Assembly: GCF_015265475.1 (NCBI RefSeq)
Contig: NZ_CP054493.1
Coordinates: forward strand, 248,001-312,000
Length of the DNA stretch: 64,000 nt
Origin: Candidatus Sulfurimonas marisnigri
Lineage (GTDB): Bacteria > Campylobacterota > Campylobacteria > Campylobacterales > Sulfurimonadaceae
Direction of reading: 5' to 3'
The notes beneath the pieces were generated by a model. The model was given only the letters and a program-made list of their open reading frames with translations, was not told the DNA's origin and searched no databases. The position numbers and the translations under genes are program-made. This document shows positions 45,139 through 54,177 of the stretch, piece by piece (position 1 is the first letter of the stretch; every line of letters starts with the position of its first letter).

Positions 45139-45984
45139 ATGAAGATTATCTCTAGTCCATTAGAATTAAAAGAGTACTTAAAGGGTGAAAATAATTCTAT
45201 CGGTTTTCAAGGAAGCAAAAGTATCGGTTTTGTGCCAACTATGGGCGCACTGCATCAAGGGCATATTTCACTTATAAAAAAAGCTAAAGAGCAAAATGAA
45301 TTAGTCGTTGTCTCTATTTTTTTAAACCCTACGCAGTTTTTAAAAGGTGAAGATTTAGATAAGTATCCTAAAAAAGATGAAGCTGATAAGAAGATATGTA
45401 AACTAAGCGGTGTGGACGTTCTTTTCTTTCCACATGTAGAAGATATTTACGGCACTGATGAAGTAACCTTAAGTGCTCCTAATGTTAGAGGATATGTTCT
45501 GGAGGGTAATAGCCGCCCATCACATTTCAATGGTGTTTTAACTGTTGTTATGAAGCTTTTAAACATAGTTACACCTACAAGAGCTTACTTTGGTAAAAAA
45601 GATGCACAGCAGTTAAATCTAATCTCTTTGATGGTGAAGCAGCTCTTTATGAATACACAGATAGTTCCAGTAGACACAGTTAGAGAGAGCGATGGCTTGG
45701 CTCTAAGCAGCAGGAATGTATATCTCAGTTCTAAAGAGAGAGTCGAAGCACTTAAGGTTTCGTCATCTTTACGTGCAGCAAGCTCTATGGTGGGAAAAAA
45801 TATCTTGGATTCAAAAGAGATTGTCAAAGAGATGAGAAAGAGTCTTGGAGATTTGGAGATTTTTTATGTAGAAGTTTTAAATCTTGATTTTGAACAACTC
45901 TTACATGTAGAGATAGGAAATACGATTATTTTAGTTGAAGTGAGAGTTGGCACTACTAGACTACTTGATAATATTTGGCTTTGA
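45139..45984 (+). CDS. panC: pantothenate synthetase (pantoate--beta-alanine ligase)
   Basis: PanC joins pantoate to beta-alanine with ATP in coenzyme A synthesis. It has 281 residues. VPTMGALHQGH (HIGH-like ATP site), FLNPTQF, YFGKKDAQQ (KMSK-like region) and SDGLALSSRNVYLS are present. ATG 45139 is chosen over the in-frame TTG 45127 because GAGG is spaced for the ATG. Its last 24 bases overlap the end of the convergent ftsI-like gene. It is far from panD (6.9 kb). Confidence 0.95.
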   Translation: MKIISSPLELKEYLKGENNSIGFQGSKSIGFVPTMGALHQGHISLIKKAKEQNELVVVSIFLNPTQFLKGEDLDKYPKKDEADKKICKLSGVDVLFFPHVEDIYGTDEVTLSAPNVRGYVLEGNSRPSHFNGVLTVVMKLLNIVTPTRAYFGKKDAQQLNLISLMVKQLFMNTQIVPVDTVRESDGLALSSRNVYLSSKERVEALKVSSSLRAASSMVGKNILDSKEIVKEMRKSLGDLEIFYVEVLNLDFEQLLHVEIGNTIILVEVRVGTTRLLDNIWL

Positions 45985-47730
45985 GGGTGTTAAGTAGCCC
46001 TCTTCAATCATTATCTCAACAGCTTTTTTAAATACAGGTACTGATGTTTGAGCTGCAAATTGGCTTTTTTTAGGCTGAACAACGACTACCCCAATTGTAT
46101 ATTTTTGTTCTTTGTCATTCACAAAACCTATAAAAGCAGTGTTGTATTTCCTGACATATCTCCCTTTCTCAACTATATGGGAGGTTCCAGTTTTTCCGCC
46201 AATAACTAAACCTTCTGTTTTAGCTTTTTTTCCAGTCCCTTCATTTACGGTTTTTATGAGAACTTTTTTGACTCTATGGGCAGTTGAACTTTTTATAACT
46301 TGAATCTGCTCCTCATCTATACTCTTTGTCTCTCTCTCATAGCTATCTATAAAACTAGTGACTATTTTTGGAGTAATCATTCTTCCGTTGTTGTTAAATG
46401 CACTATATGCTCGCAAAAGCTGCATTAGATTTGCTTTCATTCCATATCCGTAAGAGCAGGTAGCTTTGTATATCTCATTATTGAGTTTTATAGCACTTGG
46501 GATTGAGCCCGCTTTTTCATAGATAAGATCAGGTGTAGATTTTTTAGAAAAACCAAATGTTTTAAGCCCTTCGTGAAACTCTGCTCCAGATAACTTTTGT
46601 GCAAGTTGAGCTATTCCGATGTTAGATGAGTGAACTATAGTATTCTCAGCAGAGAGCCAGTCAAATTTATGCTCATCAGTTATAACTTTATTACCAATTT
46701 TAAAACGGCCATTATGCCCATTTACTAAGTCATAAGGGTTGATTAGTCCCTTGTCTAAAAGTAGTGCAAACGTGATTGTTTTAATAACACTTCCTGGCTC
46801 AAAACTATACTCAATCATACCACTGTTTAGAGATGGATAGTCACTTTTTTTAATTGCCTTAGGCAAGAATCTGTTTGAGCTGGCTAAGGTGATAACCTCA
46901 CCGTTAGCTGAATTCATAATGCCCAGCATTATATGTTTTGCGGCGAGTTCAACTTTCATTTTATCAAGCATTCTCTCTACTCTGATTTGAAGAGATATTG
47001 GAATGCTTAGTTTTATATCCAAACCATTAATATTTGCTTTTGAGAAGCTTTTTTTATTTAAAATAATATAGCTGTTCACATCTCTTGGACCTTGGCTTTG
47101 TTCATCCTGTTTTGCTTGAAGATCATCTTCGAATCGTCTCTCTAAACCTTTTACACCTTTTACATAAGTATAGCCCTCTTCTTCAATCTTATGTGGGTAT
47201 CCTATGATTGGTGTTAGTAAGTCTCCATAAGAGTACTCTCTACTCTCTCCGCTCTCAATTATGCTTAGCCCATGAAGTGTAGTTCGTCCTGTAGTAGGGC
47301 TTTTACGTTCTATAAAGACTTTTAATCGTCTAAGTTCGTAAGCTAATCTCTTTAGGTATTGGGCCTGTTTTTGTTCTATGTTATAGCTTAGAACTACCAC
47401 TCCTCTTTTCTTGTTAAGCTTCTTTGTTATCTCTTGGGAGTCTATACCGGAATATATACTGAAAAGTTCAATAAACAAATCTTTTTTTAAAGGGTCTATG
47501 TAGTAAGTATTTACAATGGCTTTATAAAGTTTTTTTGTACTTGCAATATGAAAGCCGTCCGCACTTATAATAGAGCCTCTTACAGCTTTTGAACTCTCTT
47601 TTGTGTATAAAGAGGGAAGATCACGGAATTTTAGAGTGGTTAAAAGCATTACACTTAAAAATATTAAAAAGCCAAGAGCTATTAACACATAAAGAAGAAG
47701 TATTTTTTTGCTTTTATTTTGATTTATCAT
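45961..47730 (-). CDS. ftsI: class B penicillin-binding protein (FtsI/PBP2-type transpeptidase)
   Basis: A 589-residue inner-membrane protein with one N-terminal membrane helix (about residues 9-32) and a periplasmic transpeptidase domain. The three active-site motifs are SVIK (SxxK, in EPGSVIKTITF), SSN (VHSSNIGIAQ) and KTGT (GGKTGTSHI). It cross-links septal or lateral peptidoglycan; the FtsI assignment is likely but PBP2 is possible. It lies downstream of flgB-flgC-fliE on the same strand, with a 125-base gap that holds an intergenic repeat. Confidence 0.88.
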   Translation of the reverse strand: MINQNKSKKILLLYVLIALGFLIFLSVMLLTTLKFRDLPSLYTKESSKAVRGSIISADGFHIASTKKLYKAIVNTYYIDPLKKDLFIELFSIYSGIDSQEITKKLNKKRGVVVLSYNIEQKQAQYLKRLAYELRRLKVFIERKSPTTGRTTLHGLSIIESGESREYSYGDLLTPIIGYPHKIEEEGYTYVKGVKGLERRFEDDLQAKQDEQSQGPRDVNSYIILNKKSFSKANINGLDIKLSIPISLQIRVERMLDKMKVELAAKHIMLGIMNSANGEVITLASSNRFLPKAIKKSDYPSLNSGMIEYSFEPGSVIKTITFALLLDKGLINPYDLVNGHNGRFKIGNKVITDEHKFDWLSAENTIVHSSNIGIAQLAQKLSGAEFHEGLKTFGFSKKSTPDLIYEKAGSIPSAIKLNNEIYKATCSYGYGMKANLMQLLRAYSAFNNNGRMITPKIVTSFIDSYERETKSIDEEQIQVIKSSTAHRVKKVLIKTVNEGTGKKAKTEGLVIGGKTGTSHIVEKGRYVRKYNTAFIGFVNDKEQKYTIGVVVVQPKKSQFAAQTSVPVFKKAVEIMIEEGYLTPSKPNIIK

Positions 47731-47795
47731 ATGTTCTTTTTAAAAAAGATTATAACATTTTATATTGATGAAGTTGTTAATTTTTAGATTTTGAA

Positions 47796-47848
47796 CTTTA
47801 GCGGTAGCATTAGAATAAGCGAAGTAAAAGGGATTTTATTCCTTTTAC
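47796..47848 (+). repeat. intergenic hairpin repeat, copy A
   Basis: A 53-bp element starting CTTTAG and ending in a 10-bp hairpin: GTAAAAGGGA with TTCCTTTTAC and one G-U pair. It lies in the gap between the fliE stop (47856) and the ftsI start (47730). On the minus-strand transcript the same hairpin can form. Confidence 0.6.
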
Positions 47849-47855
47849 AAACTAG

Positions 47856-48158
47856 TTATAATTGTGTTCTGCCCAACTCTTTGTAAGCGTTAAGAGCTTT
47901 ATTTCTTATTTCAAGCATTAATTTCATACTTGTCTCTGCTTTGCCAATCGCAAGTGCGGCCTGATGTAAATCTTTTACTTGACCAGTAGCCATGTCTCCA
48001 AGTGCTTTATCGCCTTTGTCTTGAAGTTCATTCACTTCATTTATAGCAGATTTTAAGTGCTCGGCAAAAGCCTCGCCACCACTTGGATTTTCTAGTTTAC
48101 TTTTTTGTTTTAGTAATTCGGCTGTGGATGTGCCAGTTATTCCATTAATATTACTCAT
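47856..48158 (-). CDS. fliE: flagellar hook-basal body protein FliE
   Basis: FliE links the MS ring to the proximal rod and is among the first rod parts exported. It has 100 residues, with the typical C-terminal LHQAALAIGKAETSMKLMLEIRNKALNAYKE block. GAGGGGG lies upstream of the ATG. It is third in the flgB-flgC-fliE order used by many bacteria. Confidence 0.95.
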   Translation of the reverse strand: MSNINGITGTSTAELLKQKSKLENPSGGEAFAEHLKSAINEVNELQDKGDKALGDMATGQVKDLHQAALAIGKAETSMKLMLEIRNKALNAYKELGRTQL

Positions 48159-48186
48159 AATACAGCCCCCTCATTTTTAAATTTAT

Positions 48187-48681
48187 TTATTGTAACAAAG
48201 ATATTGCACTGTTTGCCATATCTTTTGAACTTTGAAACGCAGCAACATTTGCCTGATAAGAGCGAGTCGCTTCTACTAAATCGGCCATTTCGATAACAGG
48301 ATTAATATTTGGGTATGCAACATAACCATTTGCATCTGCATCTGGATGATTTGGCTCAAATTTCAACTTTGGCTCTCTGTCGTCACGTGAAATCTTGTCA
48401 ACTATTACACTCATTATAGCAGGATTCACCTTTTTTCCAAAATCGCCTTCATTTAAAGGGTCTGAATATTTTGCACTGTCGGTCATAGAGTTTAGTGCTT
48501 TGTTGAACTCTTGGTTAAAGTTGATAGCTTTAAATACTACTTCTTTTCTTCTGTATGGTCCACCCTCGTCAGTTCTTGTAGTCTGAGCATTGGCAATATT
48601 TTGAGATATAGTATTTACACGAACTCTTTGAGCAGATAAACCGTAACCGCTTATATCAAAACTATTGAGAAAGTTACTCAT
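48187..48681 (-). CDS. flgC: flagellar basal-body rod protein FlgC
   Basis: A proximal-rod protein of 164 residues. The N-terminal SFDISGYGLSAQRVRVNTISQNIANAQTT helix and the C-terminal DLVEATRSYQANVAAFQSSKDM helix form the rod coiled coils. The internal YPNINPVIEM segment is typical. I use ATG 48681; a GTG two codons upstream is too near the AGGTT site. Confidence 0.95.
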   Translation of the reverse strand: MSNFLNSFDISGYGLSAQRVRVNTISQNIANAQTTRTDEGGPYRRKEVVFKAINFNQEFNKALNSMTDSAKYSDPLNEGDFGKKVNPAIMSVIVDKISRDDREPKLKFEPNHPDADANGYVAYPNINPVIEMADLVEATRSYQANVAAFQSSKDMANSAISLLQ

Positions 48682-48748
48682 CTGCACAACCTAATCTGAA
48701 AACACTTATCAAAACTATTTAAAAAATTACTCATAACTCATACCTACC

Positions 48749-49180
48749 TTAACTTATTTTTGAAGATGAATCAATAACACTATTGAAAATAGCACCATTT
48801 TTCTTCTTAGCTTGAACAAGAGCATTAAACATTACAGAGTTTTTACTCATCTCTGTTGTCTCAACATCCAAATCTACACTGTTTCCGTCATTTCTAGCCA
48901 TATGTCCATCTCTGAAAAAAGTTTTTGGTCTGTATGAGCTTTTTTCATCACGAAACTCTATATGCGCACCATCTGTTTTTGCAAGAGCAAGCTTTGATGA
49001 GTTATCTTTATATATTTCAGCTTGTTTTGCACGAAGAGCATCTTCAAAGCTTATATCTCTTGGTCTGTAAAAAGGAGTATCGGCATTGGCAATATTTGAA
49101 GATATCATATCTTGACGAGCAGCTCTGTAGTCAAGTGCAGCTGCAACAAGAGTATTTGCTTTAGATGTTTGAATGCTCAT
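48749..49180 (-). CDS. flgB: flagellar basal-body rod protein FlgB
   Basis: A proximal-rod protein of 143 residues. It has the N-terminal ALDYRAARQDMISSNIANADTPFYRPRDISFEDAL region and a C-terminal helix (EMSKNSVMFNALVQ). AAAGGAGTATAAA precedes the ATG at 49180. It is the first gene of the flgB-flgC-fliE cluster and lies just downstream of a good sigma-54-type promoter. Confidence 0.95.
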   Translation of the reverse strand: MSIQTSKANTLVAAALDYRAARQDMISSNIANADTPFYRPRDISFEDALRAKQAEIYKDNSSKLALAKTDGAHIEFRDEKSSYRPKTFFRDGHMARNDGNSVDLDVETTEMSKNSVMFNALVQAKKKNGAIFNSVIDSSSKIS

Positions 49181-49213
49181 TTTATACTCCTTTTTTATAT
49201 TATATATATACTA

Positions 49214-49229
49214 AGCAATATTAGTTCCA
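49214..49229 (-). promoter_or_regulatory. sigma-54 (RpoN)-type promoter for flgB-flgC-fliE
   Basis: On the minus strand this reads TGGAACTAATATTGCT, one mismatch from the TGGCAC-N5-TTGCT consensus, with the invariant GG and GC 10 bases apart. It lies 34 bases before the flgB start. In Campylobacter and Helicobacter rod and hook genes depend on RpoN, so the position fits. Confidence 0.75.
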
Positions 49230-49334
49230 AAATATATATCTATATATATTAAGCGAAGTTTAATCATAACTGCTACATAATGTTGCTAAGGTTATTAGAG
49301 TAACCCAAATTTTTTATCTACTAAGGAGTCTCTT

Positions 49335-49733
49335 ATGAAAAGAGCTGGTTTTACTATGATCGAATTAATCTTCGTTATCGTTATTTTAGGTATTTTGGCA
49401 GCTGTGGCTATTCCAAAACTTGCTGCAACTCGTGAAGATGCGACTGCTACTGCAGCTTTAGCAAACTGGAAAGGTGCTTTAAATCAGGTTCAATCAACTG
49501 TTACTGCAACAGGAGCTATTCCAAATCTAGACACTATTGTTGACGGAAGTAATACTCTTACTGTTACTGCTACCGTTATTACAGCGGTGTCTGGTACTAC
49601 TAATTGTGCAACTGCAACAGTTGTTGGTAATAACTTGATAATTGACCAACTTAATGGTGCAGGTAGTTGTATACTGTTTGCTAATGTGCGAGATGGAAAT
49701 GTTTCATTACTAGGTGCTGCAGTAGCTCGTTAA
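49335..49733 (+). CDS. type IV pilin/pseudopilin-like protein
   Basis: A 132-residue prepilin-like protein. The leader RAG is followed by FTMIELIFVIVILGILAAVA, a class III prepilin signal cut by prepilin peptidase between G and F, with the Glu at mature position 5. The globular part is small and rich in Thr, Ala and Val and has two Cys that could form a disulfide. It has AAGGAG upstream. Type II secretion or type IV pilus/competence pseudopilin are both possible. It is divergent from flgB. Confidence 0.85.
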   Translation: MKRAGFTMIELIFVIVILGILAAVAIPKLAATREDATATAALANWKGALNQVQSTVTATGAIPNLDTIVDGSNTLTVTATVITAVSGTTNCATATVVGNNLIIDQLNGAGSCILFANVRDGNVSLLGAAVAR

Positions 49734-49884
49734 TTTATTTTTTACTCATTCCCAAATTTTTCTTGGGGATGCATGCAAGCGTCCCTTTCTCTTTTAAAAA
49801 ATCAAACAAACTTTAAACTTAAATAATTAAACATTATGTTAATATAATAAATATATGAAATATGACGTATTTTAAGGAATTTTT

Positions 49885-50349
49885 ATGCAAAAATCAAAAA
49901 ACGGTTTTACAATGGTGGAACTAGTATTTGTAATTGTAATCTTGGGAATTTTAGCAGCAGTTGCTATACCTAGATTTGCGGCTACCCGTACAGATGCAGA
50001 GATAACTAGAGCTCGTGCAGATATAGGCTCCATCCGCTCTGCTATTGTTACTGAGAGACAAGGTAGACTTATCAGGGGGCTTAATGACTATATGCCGAGA
50101 TTAAGTACGGGAGCTGGTATTCTTTTTACAGGAAGTGATGCAAATAGAACACTTTTAATGTATGGTATAGCTGCAGGAGGTGCCTGGACTCAGGGTGCTG
50201 TCAATGCTGGTGTAACTGATGTTTACACGATTACAATCAATGGAGTCACAACTACTTTTACATATACTGTTTCAACTGGAATATTTAATTGCAGCACTAC
50301 AACGGGAACAACTGCTCAAAAAGAGCTGTGTGCGGATCTTGTAAATTAA
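49885..50349 (+). CDS. type IV pilin/pseudopilin-like protein, second gene
   Basis: A 154-residue prepilin-like protein with KNG/FTMVELVFVIVILGILAAVA at the N-terminus, closely like the first pilin gene in this helix, and RFAATRTDAEITRARAD after it. The C-terminal part differs from the neighbour and ends with two cysteines. ATTTTAAGGAATTTTT precedes the ATG. The pair may be minor pilins; the assembly genes are outside the window. The 151 bases between the two genes have no clear terminator. Confidence 0.85.
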   Translation: MQKSKNGFTMVELVFVIVILGILAAVAIPRFAATRTDAEITRARADIGSIRSAIVTERQGRLIRGLNDYMPRLSTGAGILFTGSDANRTLLMYGIAAGGAWTQGAVNAGVTDVYTITINGVTTTFTYTVSTGIFNCSTTTGTTAQKELCADLVN

Positions 50350-50437
50350 TAAAGTTTATTCATTCACAAGTATAAACTCCCAAATACAATTTGGGAACTA
50401 TAAAAGAAATACCCCTAACATTGGATAATAAAAACAT

Positions 50438-52279
50438 TTGCATTATTATAATATTTCACTTTTAAACTCTCCTCTTGAGCCATTTACCTACCAAAGTTTG
50501 CTAAATCTACATGTAGGTACAAAAGTCAGTTTAAAAGTAAGAAACAGGTTAGTTGATGGTGTTATTGTCTCTACGTGTAATGAGCCAGAGTTTAAAACAA
50601 GTGAAATTTTAGAAGTAAGTGATTTTAAGTATAGTTTAGAGCAGATGCAGCTTGCTAAATTTATAAGCACATACTACTTTTCATCTTTGGGTGAGGCTTT
50701 TGGGGTTATGACCCCTTTTTCTATCTCACAAATTTTACTTGAATTAGACGAAGAGACTACTTTAAATATTACTCTTTCACAAAAACAACAAGAGGCACTT
50801 ACATTTTTAAAACAACATAAAACCTCTCTTCTCTTTGGTGATACCGGCAGCGGAAAAACAGAGATATATATGCAATATTTTTATGACGTTTTAAAAGAGA
50901 AAAAACGCTCTATTTTTCTTATGCCTGAAATCTCTTTGACTCCGCAGATGGGGCAAAGATTGGAGGAACACTTTGGTGACTTAGTGGTTATGTGGCACTC
51001 AAAACTCACTCCAAAACAAAAAAAGATTGCACTGCAAAAAATTTATGACGGCACTGCATATATCATAGCAGGTCCCCGTTCCGCACTTTTTCTCCCTGTT
51101 GAAGAGTTAGGTCTGATTGTTGTAGATGAAGAGCACGATGACAGTTATAAATCATCTTCACGCCCAAGATACAACGCCAGAGATATAGCCATATATATGG
51201 GCAAACTTTATGACGTACCTGTTGTTTTAGGGAGTGCAACACCATCTTTAAACTCTTATACAAAGTTTGCACATGTAAGGCTCAAAGGTGGCCACTTCAG
51301 CTCACAAAAAGAGTTTGTTTATGAGCGTTCAGCAGAAAAGCTATCCCCTTTGATATTTGACAGTTTAAGTGAGAGTTTAAAAGCAAAAGAGCAGGCTATA
51401 GTTTTTCTCCCGACCCGTGCAAATTTTAAGTATCTTATTTGTCAAGATTGCGGACACACTTATGAGTGTGTGTTTTGCAGTGTTGGTATGAGTATTCACC
51501 AAAAAAGCAGAGCACTGAAGTGCCACTACTGCAACTATTCACAAGCTATACCTCAAGTGTGCTGTGAGTGTGGTGGCGGTTCACTTACGAGTAGCAGACT
51601 TGGAACTGCCGAGGCAGTCAAGGTGATTGGCGAAGAGTTTTCTGAGGCTAGGGTTGAGCAGTTTGACAGAGATGTTATAACCACTTCAAACAAACTGAAA
51701 AAAGCACTAAAACGTTTCAATGACAAAGAGAGCGATATACTTGTAGGAACTCAGATGCTAAGTAAGGGGCATGACTATCATGGAGTTACTTTGGCAGTTG
51801 TTCTTGGGATGGACAATATGCTAAATATGGGTGACTACAGAGCAAGAGAGAAGGCTTTGTCATCTCTAATACAAGTCTCGGGCAGAAGCGGGAGAAAGCA
51901 AAATGCCAAAGTTTTAGTTCAAACTTTTAATGAAGAGTTTTTTAAAACTTACATAGGCAGTTATGAGAATTTTTTAGAAGAGGAAAAAGAGTACAGAAAA
52001 GAGCTCTATCCTCCATATAAGAAACTTTGCCGCATCCTTTTTTCTCATAAGAACGGACTAAAAGCTCAAAGCGAAATGAATGAAATGAAAGAGAAACTAT
52101 CTAAAATACAAAATATTGAGATAGTAGGTTATGGAAAATGTGGAGTAGAGAGAGTAGCTGATAAGTATAGGTTTGAGATACTTCTGCGCTCTGATAAGAG
52201 TACAGATATAATAAAAGCAATACAAGCTTGCAGAGTAGGGCTTGCGGAAATAGATATGGATCCTATTGAATTTGGATAG
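50438..52279 (+). CDS. priA: primosomal protein N' (PriA helicase)
   Basis: PriA restarts stalled replication forks. It has 613 residues, shorter than the 732 of Escherichia coli, mainly in the N-terminal DNA-binding domain. Helicase motifs are FGDTGSGKTEIY (Walker A) and VVDEEHDDSYKS (motif II); the zinc site is seen as CQDCGHTYECVFC and CHYCNY...CCECGG; VSGRSGR is motif VI. The start is TTG 50438, without a strong ribosome-binding site but supported by the N-terminal family pattern (ISLLNSPLEPFTYQS). It carries one CTACATGTAG, read as Leu-His-Val. Confidence 0.93.
   Translation: MHYYNISLLNSPLEPFTYQSLLNLHVGTKVSLKVRNRLVDGVIVSTCNEPEFKTSEILEVSDFKYSLEQMQLAKFISTYYFSSLGEAFGVMTPFSISQILLELDEETTLNITLSQKQQEALTFLKQHKTSLLFGDTGSGKTEIYMQYFYDVLKEKKRSIFLMPEISLTPQMGQRLEEHFGDLVVMWHSKLTPKQKKIALQKIYDGTAYIIAGPRSALFLPVEELGLIVVDEEHDDSYKSSSRPRYNARDIAIYMGKLYDVPVVLGSATPSLNSYTKFAHVRLKGGHFSSQKEFVYERSAEKLSPLIFDSLSESLKAKEQAIVFLPTRANFKYLICQDCGHTYECVFCSVGMSIHQKSRALKCHYCNYSQAIPQVCCECGGGSLTSSRLGTAEAVKVIGEEFSEARVEQFDRDVITTSNKLKKALKRFNDKESDILVGTQMLSKGHDYHGVTLAVVLGMDNMLNMGDYRAREKALSSLIQVSGRSGRKQNAKVLVQTFNEEFFKTYIGSYENFLEEEKEYRKELYPPYKKLCRILFSHKNGLKAQSEMNEMKEKLSKIQNIEIVGYGKCGVERVADKYRFEILLRSDKSTDIIKAIQACRVGLAEIDMDPIEFG
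50507..50516. repeat. CTACATGTAG palindrome inside priA
   Basis: A perfect 10-bp copy in the priA N-terminal region, read as Leu-His-Val-Gly (NLHVGTK). Confidence 0.8.
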
Positions 52280-52291
52280 TCTACATGTAGA
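52280..52291. repeat. CTACATGTAG palindrome between priA and the Nudix gene
   Basis: A 12-bp perfect palindrome (TCTACATGTAGA) that begins at the base after the priA stop codon and fills almost the whole 14-bp gap to the stop codon of the convergent Nudix gene. Confidence 0.85.
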
Positions 52292-52293
52292 TT

Positions 52294-52875
52294 TTAAATC
52301 AGGTGCTGTTTTGTATCAAAAAACCAGTAAAAGCTCATCATAACACCAGTAGTTTTTTGGTAGCTCTCATCAAACATAAACTCTCGTGATTCTTCAACGG
52401 GGACATATATAACTTCAATATCTTCATCGTGCAGACCGCCGCCTTCACTCACTTTCATACTATCATCACACTCAGCATAGTAAAGAGTTTGGTGAGTTCC
52501 CGAAATGCCAACACTTGTGTAAAAAGAGCTGATTTTTTCTAAATTCTCAACAGGCACATCATACCCGCACTCTTCTAAAATTTCCTCTTTTGCTATTTGC
52601 GCGTTACTTGCTTCTTTGTCGACTATTCCTGCACAGAGTTCATACATCATCCCGTTGTCTTTGTTTTTGTTTAAAACTGTAGCACGTAGCTGTTTTACTA
52701 GAACAAATGCGTTTCTTTGTGTGTGGTAAATCAGTACGGCAACACTGTCATGACTTAAAACAGCTTCCCATTTTTTTTCTACCCCAAAATGGGAGTAGTT
52801 AATCATGATAGGTTTTATAAATCTTGGATTTTTTAGTTTTTCAGTAGAGTCTATCTTGTGCACATTGTCCCCCAT
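52294..52875 (-). CDS. Nudix hydrolase, NUDT14-like (UDP-sugar/ADP-ribose type)
   Basis: A 193-residue Nudix protein. The Nudix helix is in CAGIVDKEASNAQIAKEEILEE; the catalytic EExGY end (EECGY) is intact, while the first Glu and Arg of the classical box are replaced, as in NUDT14-like UDP-glucose diphosphatases. SFYTSVGISGTHQTLYYAE after it also fits that group. It cleaves nucleoside diphosphate sugars to monophosphates. Its start lies within the end of the M23 peptidase gene (35-base overlap), so the two are probably co-translated. Confidence 0.85.
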   Translation of the reverse strand: MGDNVHKIDSTEKLKNPRFIKPIMINYSHFGVEKKWEAVLSHDSVAVLIYHTQRNAFVLVKQLRATVLNKNKDNGMMYELCAGIVDKEASNAQIAKEEILEECGYDVPVENLEKISSFYTSVGISGTHQTLYYAECDDSMKVSEGGGLHDEDIEVIYVPVEESREFMFDESYQKTTGVMMSFYWFFDTKQHLI

Positions 52876-54040
52876 TATAGAAATAGCAAGTTGTATCAGG
52901 TCTGGATAATTTTACAAATTTTGTTTCATTTTTAAGGTGCAGTCCTATGCTCTCGTTGTAGTTCTCTTTTAGTTTTAAAAATGCTTTTTTCTCTTTGCCT
53001 TTTAGTTTTTTAGTAGTTACTTGAACAACTCTAAGAGGGTTTGTGGCTACATTATTTTTTCTAAGTTCAAAGTGTAAGTGTGGACCGGTTGAGCGCCCTG
53101 TATTTCCAACGTACCCTATTGTTTGACCCTTTTTAACATATTTACCTCTTTTTATACCTCTGCGAAATGATTTTAAATGAGCGTATCTTGTTTCATAGCC
53201 ATCATTATGGCTAATCTTTATAAGGTTCCCATACGCACCAAGCCTACTTGCATATGAAATTCTTCCGCTCCCCGCTGCTACTATAGGAGTTCCTCTCCCT
53301 GCTGCATAATCTACACCGAGATGTGCTTTCCATCTTTTTAAAATTGGATGAAATCTTCTTTTAGTGAATCGTGAGGATATTCGTGCACCTCTAACTGGAG
53401 AAGCTAGTAAAAAACCCTCTACTTCATTGGCATTTTCATCATAAAACCTATCATCGCTATTTAGATATATGTAGTGTTTTTTCTTTTTCATCTCAATCAT
53501 TGCAACTTGTAGAACCGGCATAGAGAAAGGTCTTCCTAGACGGTACTTTTGATCATAAATCATAATTAAAGTGTCACCTTTTCTTAGGTCCCTTTTAAAA
53601 TTTAGTGAGTATTTAAAACTAGATACGAATATTTCTGCCAGCTTTTTGCTCCCAGTTGCTTTTATAATGTCGTAATAAGGGGAGTGGGAAATATTTAAAG
53701 TAAATGCCTCTGTTTTTGTAGTGCTTATAATTGGTATAGCTTCAAAACCATATGAGTTTTCATCTTTATATATATGGATTTGCAGCTCATCATTAAGAGG
53801 AAGTAATATCTGCTTAATGTTTTGTTTCTCATCTCTTAACATGTGGCAATGGATACCGGCGCGCATCTCTTCTGTGAGAAGTTGGTCGTCTTTGTCCAAG
53901 TTATAGTAAAGAGGTTTGATAGGAAGATTGTTTTTCTCTAAAAATACAAGATAACTCTCACCGTTAGCCCAGCGAAAAGTCTCAACTTTGGAGCCAAAAA
54001 GAGATGTAATAAGTAAAAAGAATATTAAAAAGTGTCGCAT
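52841..54040 (-). CDS. M23 (LytM) family peptidoglycan endopeptidase, Csd3-like
   Basis: About 399 residues with a signal peptide (RHFLIFFLLITSLFG). The C-terminal LytM domain has the zinc ligands HLGVD (HxxxD) and HLHFE, with YAHLK between. The long N-terminal part (about 200 residues) matches the layout of Helicobacter pylori Csd3/HdpA, a DD-endopeptidase and carboxypeptidase that helps set cell shape. I start it at ATG 54040; an ATG at 54091 would precede the signal peptide by 17 residues. It is divergent from the PgbA-like gene. Confidence 0.87.
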   Translation of the reverse strand: MRHFLIFFLLITSLFGSKVETFRWANGESYLVFLEKNNLPIKPLYYNLDKDDQLLTEEMRAGIHCHMLRDEKQNIKQILLPLNDELQIHIYKDENSYGFEAIPIISTTKTEAFTLNISHSPYYDIIKATGSKKLAEIFVSSFKYSLNFKRDLRKGDTLIMIYDQKYRLGRPFSMPVLQVAMIEMKKKKHYIYLNSDDRFYDENANEVEGFLLASPVRGARISSRFTKRRFHPILKRWKAHLGVDYAAGRGTPIVAAGSGRISYASRLGAYGNLIKISHNDGYETRYAHLKSFRRGIKRGKYVKKGQTIGYVGNTGRSTGPHLHFELRKNNVATNPLRVVQVTTKKLKGKEKKAFLKLKENYNESIGLHLKNETKFVKLSRPDTTCYFYNGGQCAQDRLY

Positions 54041-54119
54041 AAAATAACCATAAATATTAAATTTTTTAAAATAATTCAGAAACTCTAACAAAATTTGGCT
54101 TAGTATGAGGTTTGTTTGC

Positions 54120-54125
54120 TATAAT
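54120..54125 (+). promoter_or_regulatory. putative -10 box for the PgbA-like gene
   Basis: TATAAT with a possible TTGGCT 19 bases upstream. It is 132 bases before the PgbA-like start; the leader contains an ACCCC/GGGGT hairpin at about 54160-54174 and the intergenic repeat copy C. Confidence 0.5.
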
Positions 54126-54177
54126 CGCATTATATAAAATTGAAAAATTTTAATATTCTACCCCTTAATGGGGTTAG

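Noticed and set aside
49181-49334. Alternating TATATA stretches before the pilin gene as a replication origin
   Set aside because: There are no DnaA boxes or origin genes nearby; AT-rich promoter DNA is enough to explain it.
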